Below the pieces are notes generated by a model that was not told the DNA's origin, searched no databases, and saw only the letters and a program-made list of their open reading frames with translations. Positions 16,284-24,022 of a stretch of DNA of 64,000 bases are shown in pieces; within the stretch, counting starts at the first letter, position 1, and every line of letters starts with the position of its first letter. Source of the DNA: Lichenicoccus sp965277665 (GTDB lineage: Bacteria > Pseudomonadota > Alphaproteobacteria > Acetobacterales > Acetobacteraceae); contig NZ_OZ255835.1 of assembly GCF_965277665.1 (NCBI RefSeq), forward strand, positions 372,001-436,000. Reading direction: 5' to 3'. The translations under genes and the position numbers were made by a program.

Positions 16284-17114
16284 ATGGCACTCAGGCATTT
16301 CAACCCGGTCACTCCCAGCCTTCGTGGCACGGTCCTCATCGACCGTAGCGAGCTGTGGAAGGGCAAGCCGGTCAAGCTGCTCACCGAGGGCAAGAACAAG
16401 TCCGGTGGCCGCAACAACCATGGCCACACGACATCGCGCTTCCGCGGCGGTGGCCACAAGCAGACCTACCGCTTCGTCGATTTCAAGCGCCGCAAGTTCG
16501 ATGTGCCGGGGGTGGTCGAGCGGCTCGAATACGATCCGAACCGCACCGCGTTCATTGCGCTGGTCAAGTATGCCGATGGCGAGCTGGCCTACATCCTGGC
16601 GCCGCAGCGCCTGAAGGCCGGCGACCCGGTGGTGGCCGGCGCGCGTGTCGACATCAAGCCGGGCAACGCGATGCCGCTGTCGGCGATCCCGGTCGGCACC
16701 ATCGTGCACAATGTCGAGCTCAAGGCGGGCGCCGGCGGCAAGATGGTGCGGTCCGCGGGGACCTATGCGCAGCTGGTCGGCAAGGATTCCGGCTACGCGC
16801 AGATCAAGCTGCAGTCCGGCGAGTTGCGCCTGGTGCGCTCGGAATGCATGGCGACCGTGGGCGCGGTGTCGAACCCGGACAACATGAACCAGTCGATCGG
16901 CAAGGCCGGTCGCAGCCGCTGGCTCGGACGCCGGCCGCATCAGCGCGGCGTGGTGATGAACCCGGTCGACCATCCGCACGGCGGCGGCGAGGGCCGTACT
17001 TCGGGCGGCCGTCATCCGGTGACGCCGTGGGGCAAGCCGACCAAGGGCTACAAGACGCGCGTCAACAAGCGCACCGACAGCCTGATCATCCGCCGCCGCA
17101 AGACCGGCAAGTAA
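16284..17114 (+). CDS. rplB: 50S ribosomal protein L2
   Basis: 276-aa 23S rRNA-binding protein needed for subunit association and peptidyl transfer. Family marks: GGRNNHGHTTSRFRGGGHKQ near residues 40-59 and VVMNPVDHPHGGGEGR near residue 222, which includes the conserved functional His. ATG with GAGGTAGCATCAG upstream. Confidence 0.99.
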   Translation: MALRHFNPVTPSLRGTVLIDRSELWKGKPVKLLTEGKNKSGGRNNHGHTTSRFRGGGHKQTYRFVDFKRRKFDVPGVVERLEYDPNRTAFIALVKYADGELAYILAPQRLKAGDPVVAGARVDIKPGNAMPLSAIPVGTIVHNVELKAGAGGKMVRSAGTYAQLVGKDSGYAQIKLQSGELRLVRSECMATVGAVSNPDNMNQSIGKAGRSRWLGRRPHQRGVVMNPVDHPHGGGEGRTSGGRHPVTPWGKPTKGYKTRVNKRTDSLIIRRRKTGK

Positions 17115-17126
17115 GGGGCAACAGAG

Positions 17127-17405
17127 ATGGCACGTTCCGTCTGGAAGGGCCCGTTCGTGGACGGGTATCTGCTGAACAAGGCCGAGACATCGCGCGCCTC
17201 GGGCCGCAACGAGGTGATCAAGATCTGGTCGCGCCGTTCGACGATCCTGCCGAACTTCGTCGGGCTGACCTTCGGTGTCTATAACGGCCACAAGTTCCTG
17301 CCGGTGCAGGTCAACGAGAACATGGTCGGGCACAAGTTCGGCGAGTTCTCGCCGACCCGGACCTTCACGGGGCATTCCTCCGACAAGAAGGCGAAGCGGG
17401 GCTGA
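17127..17405 (+). CDS. rpsS: 30S ribosomal protein S19
   Basis: 92-aa head protein that contacts S13 and the A-site finger. MARSVWKGPFVDGYL and HKFGEFSPTRTFTGHS are diagnostic. Only one base separates its stop from rplV, so translation is probably coupled. Confidence 0.98.
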   Translation: MARSVWKGPFVDGYLLNKAETSRASGRNEVIKIWSRRSTILPNFVGLTFGVYNGHKFLPVQVNENMVGHKFGEFSPTRTFTGHSSDKKAKRG

Positions 17406-17406
17406 C

Positions 17407-17856
17407 ATGAGCAAGCCGAAGCATCCGCGCATCCTGGGCGATACCGAAGCCCAGGCCGTGACGCGCAACATCCGCATCAGCCCGCGCAAGCTGAACCTGG
17501 TCGCCGGCCTGATACGCAACAAGCCGGCCTCGCAGGCGGTCGCGACGCTGACCTTCAGCAAGCGTCGTATCGCGCTGCAGGTGAAGAAGACGCTGCAGAG
17601 CGCGATTGCCAACGCCGAGAACAACCACCAGCTCGATGTCGACCAGCTGGTCGTGACCACCGCCGAAGTGGGCAAATCCATCGTCATGCGCCGCTTCCAT
17701 GCGCGCGGCCGCGGCCGGTCGGCGCGGGTCGAGAAGTTCTTCAGCCATCTGAAGATCGTGGTGGCGGAGCGCACGCCGGAGCCGGTGGTGCCGCGCACCC
17801 GCAAGCCGGCTCCCGACGCGAATCCAGGAAACGCAGAAGCACAGAAGGCGGCCTGA
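17407..17856 (+). CDS. rplV: 50S ribosomal protein L22
   Basis: 149-aa exit-tunnel protein. The core from NIRISPRKLNLVAGLIRNKP to the C-terminal SHLKIVVAE is complete, and the tunnel loop MRRFHARGRGRSARVEK is intact (macrolide-relevant site). An Ala/Pro-rich tail of about 25 residues follows, longer than in E. coli. The start is the ATG one base after rpsS; a longer open frame inside rpsS is a shadow. Confidence 0.97.
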   Translation: MSKPKHPRILGDTEAQAVTRNIRISPRKLNLVAGLIRNKPASQAVATLTFSKRRIALQVKKTLQSAIANAENNHQLDVDQLVVTTAEVGKSIVMRRFHARGRGRSARVEKFFSHLKIVVAERTPEPVVPRTRKPAPDANPGNAEAQKAA

Positions 17857-17859
17857 ACC

Positions 17860-18537
17860 ATGGGTCACAAGGTCAATCCAATCGGTCTGCGGCTCGGCAT
17901 CAACCGCACCTGGGACAGCCGCTGGTATGCCGGCGCCGACTACTCGAAGCTGCTGCACGAGGACCTCAAGCTGCGCGCGCACCTGAAGCGCCGGCTGTCC
18001 GGCGCCGGCATCTCGCGCGTGGTGATCGAGCGCCCGGCCAAGAAGCCGCGCGTGACGATCTATGCGGCGCGGCCGGGCGTGGTGATCGGCAAGAAGGGGC
18101 AGGACATCGATGTGCTGCGCCGCGACCTCGCGCGCATGGCGAAGTCGGACGTGACGCTGAACATCGTCGAGATACGCAAGCCGGAGATCGAGGCGCAGCT
18201 GGTCGCCGAGAACATCGCCCAGCAGCTCGAGCGCCGGGTGGCGTTCCGCCGCGCGATGAAGCGCGCCGTGCAGTCGGCGATGCGTCTCGGCGCGCAGGGC
18301 ATCCGGATCAATTGCGGCGGCCGTCTCGGCGGCGCCGAGATCGCCCGGGTGGAATGGTACAAGGAAGGCCGGGTGCCGCTGCACACGCTGCGCGCCGATA
18401 TGGATTACGGGGTCGCCACCGCCAAGACGACGTACGGCACGTGCGGCGTGAAGGTGTGGATCTTCAAGGGCGAGGTCCTGGCACACGACCCATCGGCCCA
18501 GGACCGGCGTGCCGCCGAGCAGGCGCCGCAGCGTTAG
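17860..18537 (+). CDS. rpsC: 30S ribosomal protein S3
   Basis: 225-aa mRNA-entry protein with N-terminal KH domain; the GXXG loop reads VVIGKKGQDID. MGHKVNPIGLRLGINRTWDS is the family start. The C-terminal domain contains GGRLGGAEIARVEWYKEGRV. 3 bp after rplV, 25 bp before rplP. Confidence 0.98.
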   Translation: MGHKVNPIGLRLGINRTWDSRWYAGADYSKLLHEDLKLRAHLKRRLSGAGISRVVIERPAKKPRVTIYAARPGVVIGKKGQDIDVLRRDLARMAKSDVTLNIVEIRKPEIEAQLVAENIAQQLERRVAFRRAMKRAVQSAMRLGAQGIRINCGGRLGGAEIARVEWYKEGRVPLHTLRADMDYGVATAKTTYGTCGVKVWIFKGEVLAHDPSAQDRRAAEQAPQR

Positions 18538-18562
18538 AAGTCCGGCTTTAGGAATTTAGATC

Positions 18563-18979
18563 ATGCTTTCTCCGAAGCGGACCAAGTACCGCAAGGCCCA
18601 CAAGGGGCGCATCCACGGGCTGGCCAAGGGCGGCACGGCGCTGAACTTCGGCGCGTTCGGCCTCAAGGCGCTGGAGCCCGAGCGCATCACTGCCCGCCAG
18701 ATCGAGGCGTCGCGCCGTGCCATCACGCGTGCGATGAAGCGTGCCGGCCGCGTCTGGATACGCATCTTTCCGGATGTCCCGGTCTCGACCAAGCCGGCCG
18801 AGGTCCGCATGGGCTCCGGCAAGGGGTCGCCCGAGTTCTGGGTGGCGCGGGTGAAGCCGGGCCGCATCGTGTTCGAGATCGACGGCGTGTCGCCGGAGAT
18901 CGCCAGGCAGGCCTTGGCGCTCGGCGCCGCCAAGCTGCCGATCAAGACCAAGGTCGTGACCCGGCTCGGGGAGGCCTGA
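18563..18979 (+). CDS. rplP: 50S ribosomal protein L16
   Basis: 138-aa protein at the A-site tRNA elbow. MLSPKRTKYRKAHKGR and GSGKGSPEFWVARVKPGR are diagnostic. The upstream TTTAGGAATTTAG holds a weak ribosome site. One base separates it from rpmC. Confidence 0.98.
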   Translation: MLSPKRTKYRKAHKGRIHGLAKGGTALNFGAFGLKALEPERITARQIEASRRAITRAMKRAGRVWIRIFPDVPVSTKPAEVRMGSGKGSPEFWVARVKPGRIVFEIDGVSPEIARQALALGAAKLPIKTKVVTRLGEA

Positions 18980-18980
18980 G

Positions 18981-19211
18981 ATGGCGAAGGCAAGCAAGCC
19001 CGCGGACCTGCGGGCGAAGACAGCGGACGAGCTGCAGACGCAGCTCCTGGACCTGAAGCGCGAGCAGTTCAACCTGCGCTTCCAGCGTGCGACCGGCCAG
19101 AACGAAGGTGCCGGCCGGGTGCGCGAGGTGCGTCGCGAGATCGCGCGCATCAAGACGGTCCAGCATTCCAAGAAACTCGCGGGAGCCACTGCTCCTGCGG
19201 CGCATTCCTGA
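18981..19211 (+). CDS. rpmC: 50S ribosomal protein L29
   Basis: 76-aa two-helix protein near the tunnel exit. LRAKTADELQTQLLDLKREQ and FNLRFQRATGQ are the family motif. ATG one base after the rplP stop. An Ala-rich tail of about ten residues follows the core. Confidence 0.97.
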   Translation: MAKASKPADLRAKTADELQTQLLDLKREQFNLRFQRATGQNEGAGRVREVRREIARIKTVQHSKKLAGATAPAAHS

Positions 19212-19224
19212 GAGGAGAAGGGCG

Positions 19225-19527
19225 ATGCCGAGGCGCGTCCTGACGGGCCGTGTGACGAGCGACAAGATGGACAAGACCATTACGGTCCTGGTCGATCGTC
19301 GCATCATGCACCCGCTGTACAAGAAGTTCATCCGCCGCTCGAAGAAGTATGCGGCGCATGACGAGGAGAACCTGTGCAAGACCGGCGACACGGTCCGCAT
19401 CGTCGAGTGCCCGCCGATCTCCAAGCGCAAGACCTGGACGGTGGTGATGCGCAACGGCGAGACGCTGGGCGAGGCGCCGCCGGACGCGGTGGCGGTCGTC
19501 GACAACGCGCAGCATCTGGGGCTCTGA
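19225..19527 (+). CDS. rpsQ: 30S ribosomal protein S17
   Basis: 100-aa primary 16S-binding protein with OB fold. MPRRVLTGRVTSDKMDKTIT is the start, preceded by AGAGGAGAAGG. The C-terminus extends about 15 residues beyond the E. coli protein (EAPPDAVAVVDNAQHLGL). Three bases separate it from rplN. Confidence 0.97.
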   Translation: MPRRVLTGRVTSDKMDKTITVLVDRRIMHPLYKKFIRRSKKYAAHDEENLCKTGDTVRIVECPPISKRKTWTVVMRNGETLGEAPPDAVAVVDNAQHLGL

Positions 19528-19530
19528 GAC

Positions 19531-19899
19531 ATGATCATTCCCGAGACCAACCTGGATGTCGCCGATAATTCCGGCGCGCGTCGGGTGCAGTGCATCAAGG
19601 TGCTGGGCGGCTCCAAGCGGAGGTCCGCCTCGGTCGGCGACGTGATCGTCGTCTCCATCAAGGAGGCGATCCCGCGCGGCAAGGTGAAGAAGGGCGACGT
19701 GCACCAGGCGGTGATCGTGCGCACCTCGTTCCCGGTGCGCCGCGCCGACGGCAGCGCGATCCGCTTCGACCGCAACGCCGCCGTGCTGATCAACAAGCAG
19801 TCCGAGCCGATCGGCACCCGCATCTTCGGGCCGGTCGTCCGCGAACTGCGCGCGCGGAAATTCATGAAGATCATCTCGCTGGCGCCGGAGGTGATCTGA
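19531..19899 (+). CDS. rplN: 50S ribosomal protein L14
   Basis: 122-aa protein of the subunit interface. DNSGARRVQCIKVLGGSKRR and the C-terminal FMKIISLAPEVI are family hallmarks. The last base of its TGA is the first base of the rplX ATG. Confidence 0.98.
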   Translation: MIIPETNLDVADNSGARRVQCIKVLGGSKRRSASVGDVIVVSIKEAIPRGKVKKGDVHQAVIVRTSFPVRRADGSAIRFDRNAAVLINKQSEPIGTRIFGPVVRELRARKFMKIISLAPEVI

Positions 19900-20219
19900 T
19901 GGCCGCCCGTATTCGCAAGGGTGACCAGGTGGTCGTCATCACCGGTTCCGATCGCGGCAAGCAGGGCGAGGTGCTCAGCGTGCTGACCACGGCCCGGCGC
20001 GCGGTCGTGCGCGGCGTTGCCATCGCCAAGCGCCACACCAAGCCGCGTGGCGCCGGCGAGCAGGGCGGGATCATCGAGCGCGAGGCCTCGGTGGACCTGT
20101 CGAACCTGAAACTGGTCGATCCCAAGAGCGGCAAGCCGACCAAGGTCGGCTACCGGGTGCTGGACGATGGCCGCAAGGTCCGGGTCGCTCGCGCGACCGG
20201 CCAGATCATCGAAGGCTGA
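19899..20219 (+). CDS. rplX: 50S ribosomal protein L24
   Basis: 106-aa assembly initiator with a KOW motif (RIRKGDQVVVITGSDRGKQG, residues 4-23). The ATG shares one base with the rplN stop, so translation is coupled. A longer frame reaching back into rplN is a shadow. Confidence 0.97.
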   Translation: MAARIRKGDQVVVITGSDRGKQGEVLSVLTTARRAVVRGVAIAKRHTKPRGAGEQGGIIEREASVDLSNLKLVDPKSGKPTKVGYRVLDDGRKVRVARATGQIIEG

Positions 20220-20229
20220 GGAGGCGGAC

Positions 20230-20796
20230 ATGTCTGACGCGACCCCCCGCGCCAAGCCGCGCATGCAGCAGCGCTACGAGAGCGAGCTGCGCGCAGCACT
20301 GCGCGAGCAGTTCGGCTACAAGAACGTGATGCAGGTTCCGCGTCTCGAGAAGATCGTCATCAACATGGGTGTCGGCGAGGCCGCCGGCGACCAGAAGAAG
20401 CTCGATGCGGCGGTCTCCGAGATGATGCTGATCGCCGGCCAGAAGCCGGTGAAGACGGTGGCCAAGAAGGCGATCGCCGGCTTCAAGATACGCGAGGGCC
20501 TGCCGATCGGCTGCAAGGTGACCCTGCGCCGCAACCGGATGTACGAGTTCCTCGACCGGCTGGTGACGATCGCGATGCCGCGCGTGCGCGACTTCCGCGG
20601 CCTGCCGGCGAACAAGGGCTTCGACGGCCGCGGCAACTTCGCCATGGGCATGAAGGAGCAGATCGTGTTCCCGGAGATCAACTACGACAAGGTCGACCAG
20701 GTGCGCGGCATGGACATCATCTTCGTGACCAGTGCCGCGACCGACGCCGAGGCGAAGGCACTGCTCAAGGGGTTCGACCTGCCGTTCGTGCCGTAA
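20230..20796 (+). CDS. rplE: 50S ribosomal protein L5
   Basis: 188-aa 5S rRNA-binding protein of the central protuberance. RLEKIVINMGVGEA and the RDFRGLPANKGFDGRGNF loop are family marks. ATG preceded by GAGGAGGCGGAC. A 97-bp gap follows, which is long for this operon. Confidence 0.98.
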   Translation: MSDATPRAKPRMQQRYESELRAALREQFGYKNVMQVPRLEKIVINMGVGEAAGDQKKLDAAVSEMMLIAGQKPVKTVAKKAIAGFKIREGLPIGCKVTLRRNRMYEFLDRLVTIAMPRVRDFRGLPANKGFDGRGNFAMGMKEQIVFPEINYDKVDQVRGMDIIFVTSAATDAEAKALLKGFDLPFVP

Positions 20797-20893
20797 GGCC
20801 GGGCGCGTCGGACTGCTTCGTGGCACGGAACGTTAAACTGTTTAGGAAGACCACCGGGACGGGCCCGGCAGGTTCCGGAGGATAGAACAAGGC
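20797..20893 (+). other. rplE-rpsN gap with small palindrome
   Basis: 97 bp, the longest gap inside the spc gene series before rplO. It contains TAAACTGTTTA (20834-20844), a perfect 11-bp palindrome, then TTTAGGAAGACCACC, which shares TTAGGAAGACCA with the sequence upstream of rplL. No promoter boxes or terminator are evident. Confidence 0.4.
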
Positions 20894-21199
20894 ATGGCCA
20901 AGACATCCGCCATCAACCGCAACCTGAAGCGGACGCAAATGTCGGTGCGCGACAAGCCCAAGCGCCTCGCACTGAAGAGCATCATCATGGACCGCACGCT
21001 GCCGGTCGAGGACCGCTTCGAGGCGTCGATGAAGCTGGCCGAGCTGCCGCGCAACGGAGCGCGCGTGCGCGTCAAGCTGCGCTGCAAGCTGACCGGCCGG
21101 TCGCGTGCGAACTACCGCAAGTTTGAGCTGTGCCGCATCGCCTTGCGCGACCTTGCCAGCAGCGGGCAGATCCCCGGCATGGTCAAGTCGAGCTGGTAA
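20894..21199 (+). CDS. rpsN: 30S ribosomal protein S14 (long, zinc-free form)
   Basis: 101-aa S14 of the 30S head. Length and absence of the CXXC pairs mark the long form without zinc. LRCKLTGRSRANYRKFELCR and the C-terminal IPGMVKSSW are diagnostic. ATG after GTTCCGGAGGATAG. Confidence 0.98.
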   Translation: MAKTSAINRNLKRTQMSVRDKPKRLALKSIIMDRTLPVEDRFEASMKLAELPRNGARVRVKLRCKLTGRSRANYRKFELCRIALRDLASSGQIPGMVKSSW

Positions 21200-21211
21200 G
21201 GGAGAAGACCG

Positions 21212-21610
21212 ATGTCGATGTCCGATCCCCTGGGTGACATGCTCACCCGCATCCGCAATGCGCAGCACGCGCGTCATGCCGCCTGCGTGGCGCCGGCGTC
21301 CAAGCTGCGCGCCAACGTGCTCGAGGCGCTGAAGCGCGAGGGCTATATCCGCGGTTTCAAGGCCGAGGAGCTGCGGCCGGGCATTGCCCAGCTGCGCATC
21401 GAGCTGAAATACACGGATGGCGAGCCGGTCATCAAGGAGATCCACCGGGTCTCCAAGCCGGGCCGCCGCGTCTATTCGAAAATCAAGGAGCTGCCGCGGG
21501 TCTATGCCGGCCTGGGCGTTTCCATCCTGTCGACGCCACGCGGCGTCCTGAGCGATGCAGAGGCTCGCGCCGCCAATGTTGGCGGCGAGGTCCTGTGCCG
21601 CGTGTTCTGA
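21212..21610 (+). CDS. rpsH: 30S ribosomal protein S8
   Basis: 132-aa 16S-binding protein; in E. coli it represses the spc operon. MSDPLGDMLTRIRNAQ and the C-terminal VGGEVLCRVF match. Two ATGs lie two codons apart (21212, 21218). The first has GGGAGAAGACCG at good spacing and is used. Confidence 0.97.
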   Translation: MSMSDPLGDMLTRIRNAQHARHAACVAPASKLRANVLEALKREGYIRGFKAEELRPGIAQLRIELKYTDGEPVIKEIHRVSKPGRRVYSKIKELPRVYAGLGVSILSTPRGVLSDAEARAANVGGEVLCRVF

Positions 21611-21620
21611 GGGGGGCATC

Positions 21621-22154
21621 ATGTCACGTGTAGGCAAATACCCCGTCGAGATCCCGCAGGGCGTGCAGGTCGCGATCGTGGACGGCATCCTGACCGCCAA
21701 GGGCAAGCTCGGCGAGCTCAAGCTGCCATTGTCCGAGCATGTCGAGACCACGGTCGAGGGTGGTCGCGTCACCGTGGTGCCGCGCAGCAAGGCGGCGCCG
21801 TCGCGGATGATGTGGGGCACCACCCGCTCGCTGGTCGCAGCCATGGTGCAGGGCGTCTCGGCCGGCTACAGCAAGACGCTGGAGATCACCGGCACCGGCT
21901 ACCGCGCGTCGGTGCAGGGCTCGAACCTGGTGATGAATCTCGGCTACTCGCATGACATCGTCTATGCGATCCCGGCCGGCATCAAGATCACCACGCCGCG
22001 TCCGACGGCGGTGACCATCGAGGGCGTCGACAAGCAGCGCGTCGGTCAGGTGGCGCTGGACATCCGGAATTTCCGGGCGCCGGAGCCCTACAAGGGCAAG
22101 GGCGTGCGGTACAGCACGGAAGTCATCCGTCGCAAGGAAGGCAAGAAGAAGTAA
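21621..22154 (+). CDS. rplF: 50S ribosomal protein L6
   Basis: 177-aa protein near the sarcin-ricin loop. MSRVGKYPVEIPQGV at the start and RAPEPYKGKGVRY near the end are diagnostic. GAGGGGGGCATC upstream. Its TAA shares one base with the rplR ATG. Confidence 0.98.
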   Translation: MSRVGKYPVEIPQGVQVAIVDGILTAKGKLGELKLPLSEHVETTVEGGRVTVVPRSKAAPSRMMWGTTRSLVAAMVQGVSAGYSKTLEITGTGYRASVQGSNLVMNLGYSHDIVYAIPAGIKITTPRPTAVTIEGVDKQRVGQVALDIRNFRAPEPYKGKGVRYSTEVIRRKEGKKK

Positions 22155-22516
22155 TGAGCACGCAACAGGATCTGCGGGAGCGTCGGCGGATTCGCCTGCG
22201 CTACCAGCTTCGCCGCAAGGCCGGCGGACGGCCGCGCCTGTCGGTGTTCCGCTCGGGCAAGAACATCTATGCGCAGGTGATCGACGACCTCGCCGGCCGC
22301 ACCCTGGCCGCCGCCTCCTCGCTGGACAAGGCGCTGCGCGAGCAGCTCAAGACCGGTGCGGATTCGGATGCGGCCGCGGCAGTCGGCAAGCTGGTCGCCG
22401 AGCGGGCGATCGCCGCCGGCGTCGGCCGCGTCGTGTTCGACCGCGGCGCCTATCTGTATCACGGACGCGTAAAGGCGTTGGCGGAGGCGGCCCGCGAGGG
22501 CGGCCTCGCGTTCTGA
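22154..22516 (+). CDS. rplR: 50S ribosomal protein L18
   Basis: 120-aa 5S rRNA-binding protein. RPRLSVFRSGKNIYAQVIDD and the C-terminal FDRGAYLYHGRVKALAEAAR are typical. One-base overlap with rplF indicates coupled translation. 14 bp before rpsE. Confidence 0.98.
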   Translation: MSTQQDLRERRRIRLRYQLRRKAGGRPRLSVFRSGKNIYAQVIDDLAGRTLAAASSLDKALREQLKTGADSDAAAAVGKLVAERAIAAGVGRVVFDRGAYLYHGRVKALAEAAREGGLAF

Positions 22517-22530
22517 AGGAGGTCTCTCGC

Positions 22531-23106
22531 ATGGCACATCAACCCAGAGAGAGCGGCCGCGGCGGGCGTGAGCGCGATCGCGATGGCGACGACCTGATCG
22601 ACAAGCTGGTCACCATCAACCGCGTGGCCAAAGTGGTGAAGGGTGGGCGTCGGTTCGCCTTCGCTGCCCTGGTGGTGGTCGGCGACCAGAAGGGCCGGGT
22701 CGGCTTCGGCGCCGGCAAGGCGCGCGAGGTGCCCGAGGCGATCCGCAAGGCGACCGAGCGAGCCAAGCGCACCATGATCCGGGTGCCGATGAAGGAAGGC
22801 CGCACCCTGCATCACGATGTCACCGGCCATTACGGCGCCGGCAATGTGGTGCTGCGGTCGGCGGAGGCCGGCACCGGCATCATCGCCGGCGGCCCGATGC
22901 GCGCGGTGTTCGAGAGCCTCGGCATCGGTGACGTAGTGGCGAAGTCGCTCGGCAGCCGCAATCCGCACAACATGGTCAAGGCGACCTTCAACGCGCTCGA
23001 GCGCTGCGCCAGCCCGCGCTCGGTGGCGAGCCGCCGCGGCAAGAAGGTGTCGGACATCCTGGGCAAGCGCGACGGCGCGCCGATGCTGGAGACGGCCGAT
23101 GTCTGA
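22531..23106 (+). CDS. rpsE: 30S ribosomal protein S5
   Basis: 191-aa protein of the mRNA entry tunnel and decoding fidelity. The dsRBD-like N-domain contains VVKGGRRFAFAALVVVGD; the C-domain holds GPMRAVFESLGIGDVVAKSLGS. AAGGAGGTCTCTCGC gives a strong ribosome site. Overlaps rpmD by 8 bp. Confidence 0.98.
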   Translation: MAHQPRESGRGGRERDRDGDDLIDKLVTINRVAKVVKGGRRFAFAALVVVGDQKGRVGFGAGKAREVPEAIRKATERAKRTMIRVPMKEGRTLHHDVTGHYGAGNVVLRSAEAGTGIIAGGPMRAVFESLGIGDVVAKSLGSRNPHNMVKATFNALERCASPRSVASRRGKKVSDILGKRDGAPMLETADV

Positions 23107-23365
23107 GACGCCGCATTCTTCCAAGACCCCCCACTCTTCCAAGACCCCGGTTTCGACCAGGACCCTGATCGGACTGATCGAGGCCAAGGGCGAGCGCATC
23201 CGCATCACCCAGGTTGGATCGGGCAATGGCCAGAAGCCGGGTCAGCAGGCGACGCTGATCGGGCTCGGCCTCAACAAGCTGGGCAAGACCCGCGAGCTGG
23301 AGAATACCGCATCGGTGCGCGGCATGATCCGCAAGGTGTCCCACCTCGTGACGGTGGAGGGCTGA
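23099..23365 (+). CDS. rpmD: 50S ribosomal protein L30 with repeat-derived N-terminal extension
   Basis: 88 aa; typical L30 is about 60 aa. The core from RIRITQVGSGNGQKPGQQ to MIRKVSHLVTVEG is normal. The extra N-terminus (about residues 1-28, including the duplicated PHSSKT) is encoded by three 18-bp tandem units at 23111-23164. The only plausible start is ATG 23099, overlapping rpsE by 8 bp, since no ATG, GTG or TTG lies nearer the core. Whether the extension stays on the mature protein is unknown. Confidence 0.93.
   Translation: MSETPHSSKTPHSSKTPVSTRTLIGLIEAKGERIRITQVGSGNGQKPGQQATLIGLGLNKLGKTRELENTASVRGMIRKVSHLVTVEG
23111..23164 (+). repeat. 3 x 18-bp in-frame tandem repeat in rpmD
   Basis: Units 23111-23128, 23129-23146 and 23147-23164. 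Units 1 and 2 share TCTTCCAAGACC; unit 3 is more diverged. It encodes the Ser/Pro/Thr-rich extension of L30. Confidence 0.7.
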
Positions 23366-23368
23366 GAG

Positions 23369-23854
23369 ATGGACCTCAATCAACTGCGCGACAACGAAGG
23401 CTCGCGTTACCGCAAGAAGCGTCTCGGGCGCGGCATCGGGTCCGGCAAGGGCAAGACGTCGGGCAAGGGGGTGAAGGGCCAGAAGGCGCGCGAGGGCGTG
23501 TCGCTGAACGGCTTCGAGGGCGGTCAGCTGCCGATCTACCGGCGGCTGCCGAAGCGCGGCTTTTGCAACATCTTCCGCAGGGTGTATGCGCCGATCAATC
23601 TCGGGACGCTCGACCGCGCGATCGCCGACGGCAAGCTCGACGGCGGCCAGACGGTGACCGAGGCGAGCCTGCGTGCGGCCGGCCTGATCGGCAGCGGCAA
23701 GTGGTCCGGCGTGCGGCTGCTGGCCGGCGGCGAGATCACCCGCGCGGTGACGGTCGATGTTGCGGGTGCCTCGGCGGCGGCGATCGCGGCGGTCGAAAAG
23801 GCCGGCGGCAGCGTCAAGGTGGCAGCACCCAAAGCTGAAGTCGCTCCAGGTTAA
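23369..23854 (+). CDS. rplO: 50S ribosomal protein L15
   Basis: 161-aa late assembly protein. The Gly/Lys-rich RLGRGIGSGKGKTSGKGVKG near residue 18 is diagnostic, as is FEGGQLPIYRRLPKRGF. 3 bp after rpmD. Separated from secY by a 168-bp repeat-bearing gap. Confidence 0.98.
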   Translation: MDLNQLRDNEGSRYRKKRLGRGIGSGKGKTSGKGVKGQKAREGVSLNGFEGGQLPIYRRLPKRGFCNIFRRVYAPINLGTLDRAIADGKLDGGQTVTEASLRAAGLIGSGKWSGVRLLAGGEITRAVTVDVAGASAAAIAAVEKAGGSVKVAAPKAEVAPG

Positions 23855-23855
23855 G

Positions 23856-23976
23856 GCCAGGGGCTTTGCCCCTGGACCCCATCAAAGGCTAGCCTTTGAA
23901 ATCCTATCGGGGTCTGGGGCCCCCACTGCTCCAAGACGGGGCCCCGGCGGGTCGAGGGCAGAGCCCTTGGCTTGGC
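23856..23976 (+). repeat. GGGTCTGGGG-type intergenic repeat, copy 2 (rplO-secY gap)
   Basis: Begins 2 bp after the rplO stop. A perfect stem CCAGGGGC / GCCCCTGG (23857-23875, loop TTT) is followed by an 18-bp palindrome TCAAAGGCTAGCCTTTGA (23882-23899), then CGGGGTCTGGGG and GGGCAGAGCCC. The first two stems recur inverted at 28964-29008. Without T-tracts these are better read as attenuating or RNA-stabilising hairpins than as classic terminators. Confidence 0.65.
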
Positions 23977-24022
23977 TTTCTACGCTAGGGTTGCCTGGCA
24001 ACAAACATTGGGGAACCGGCGC

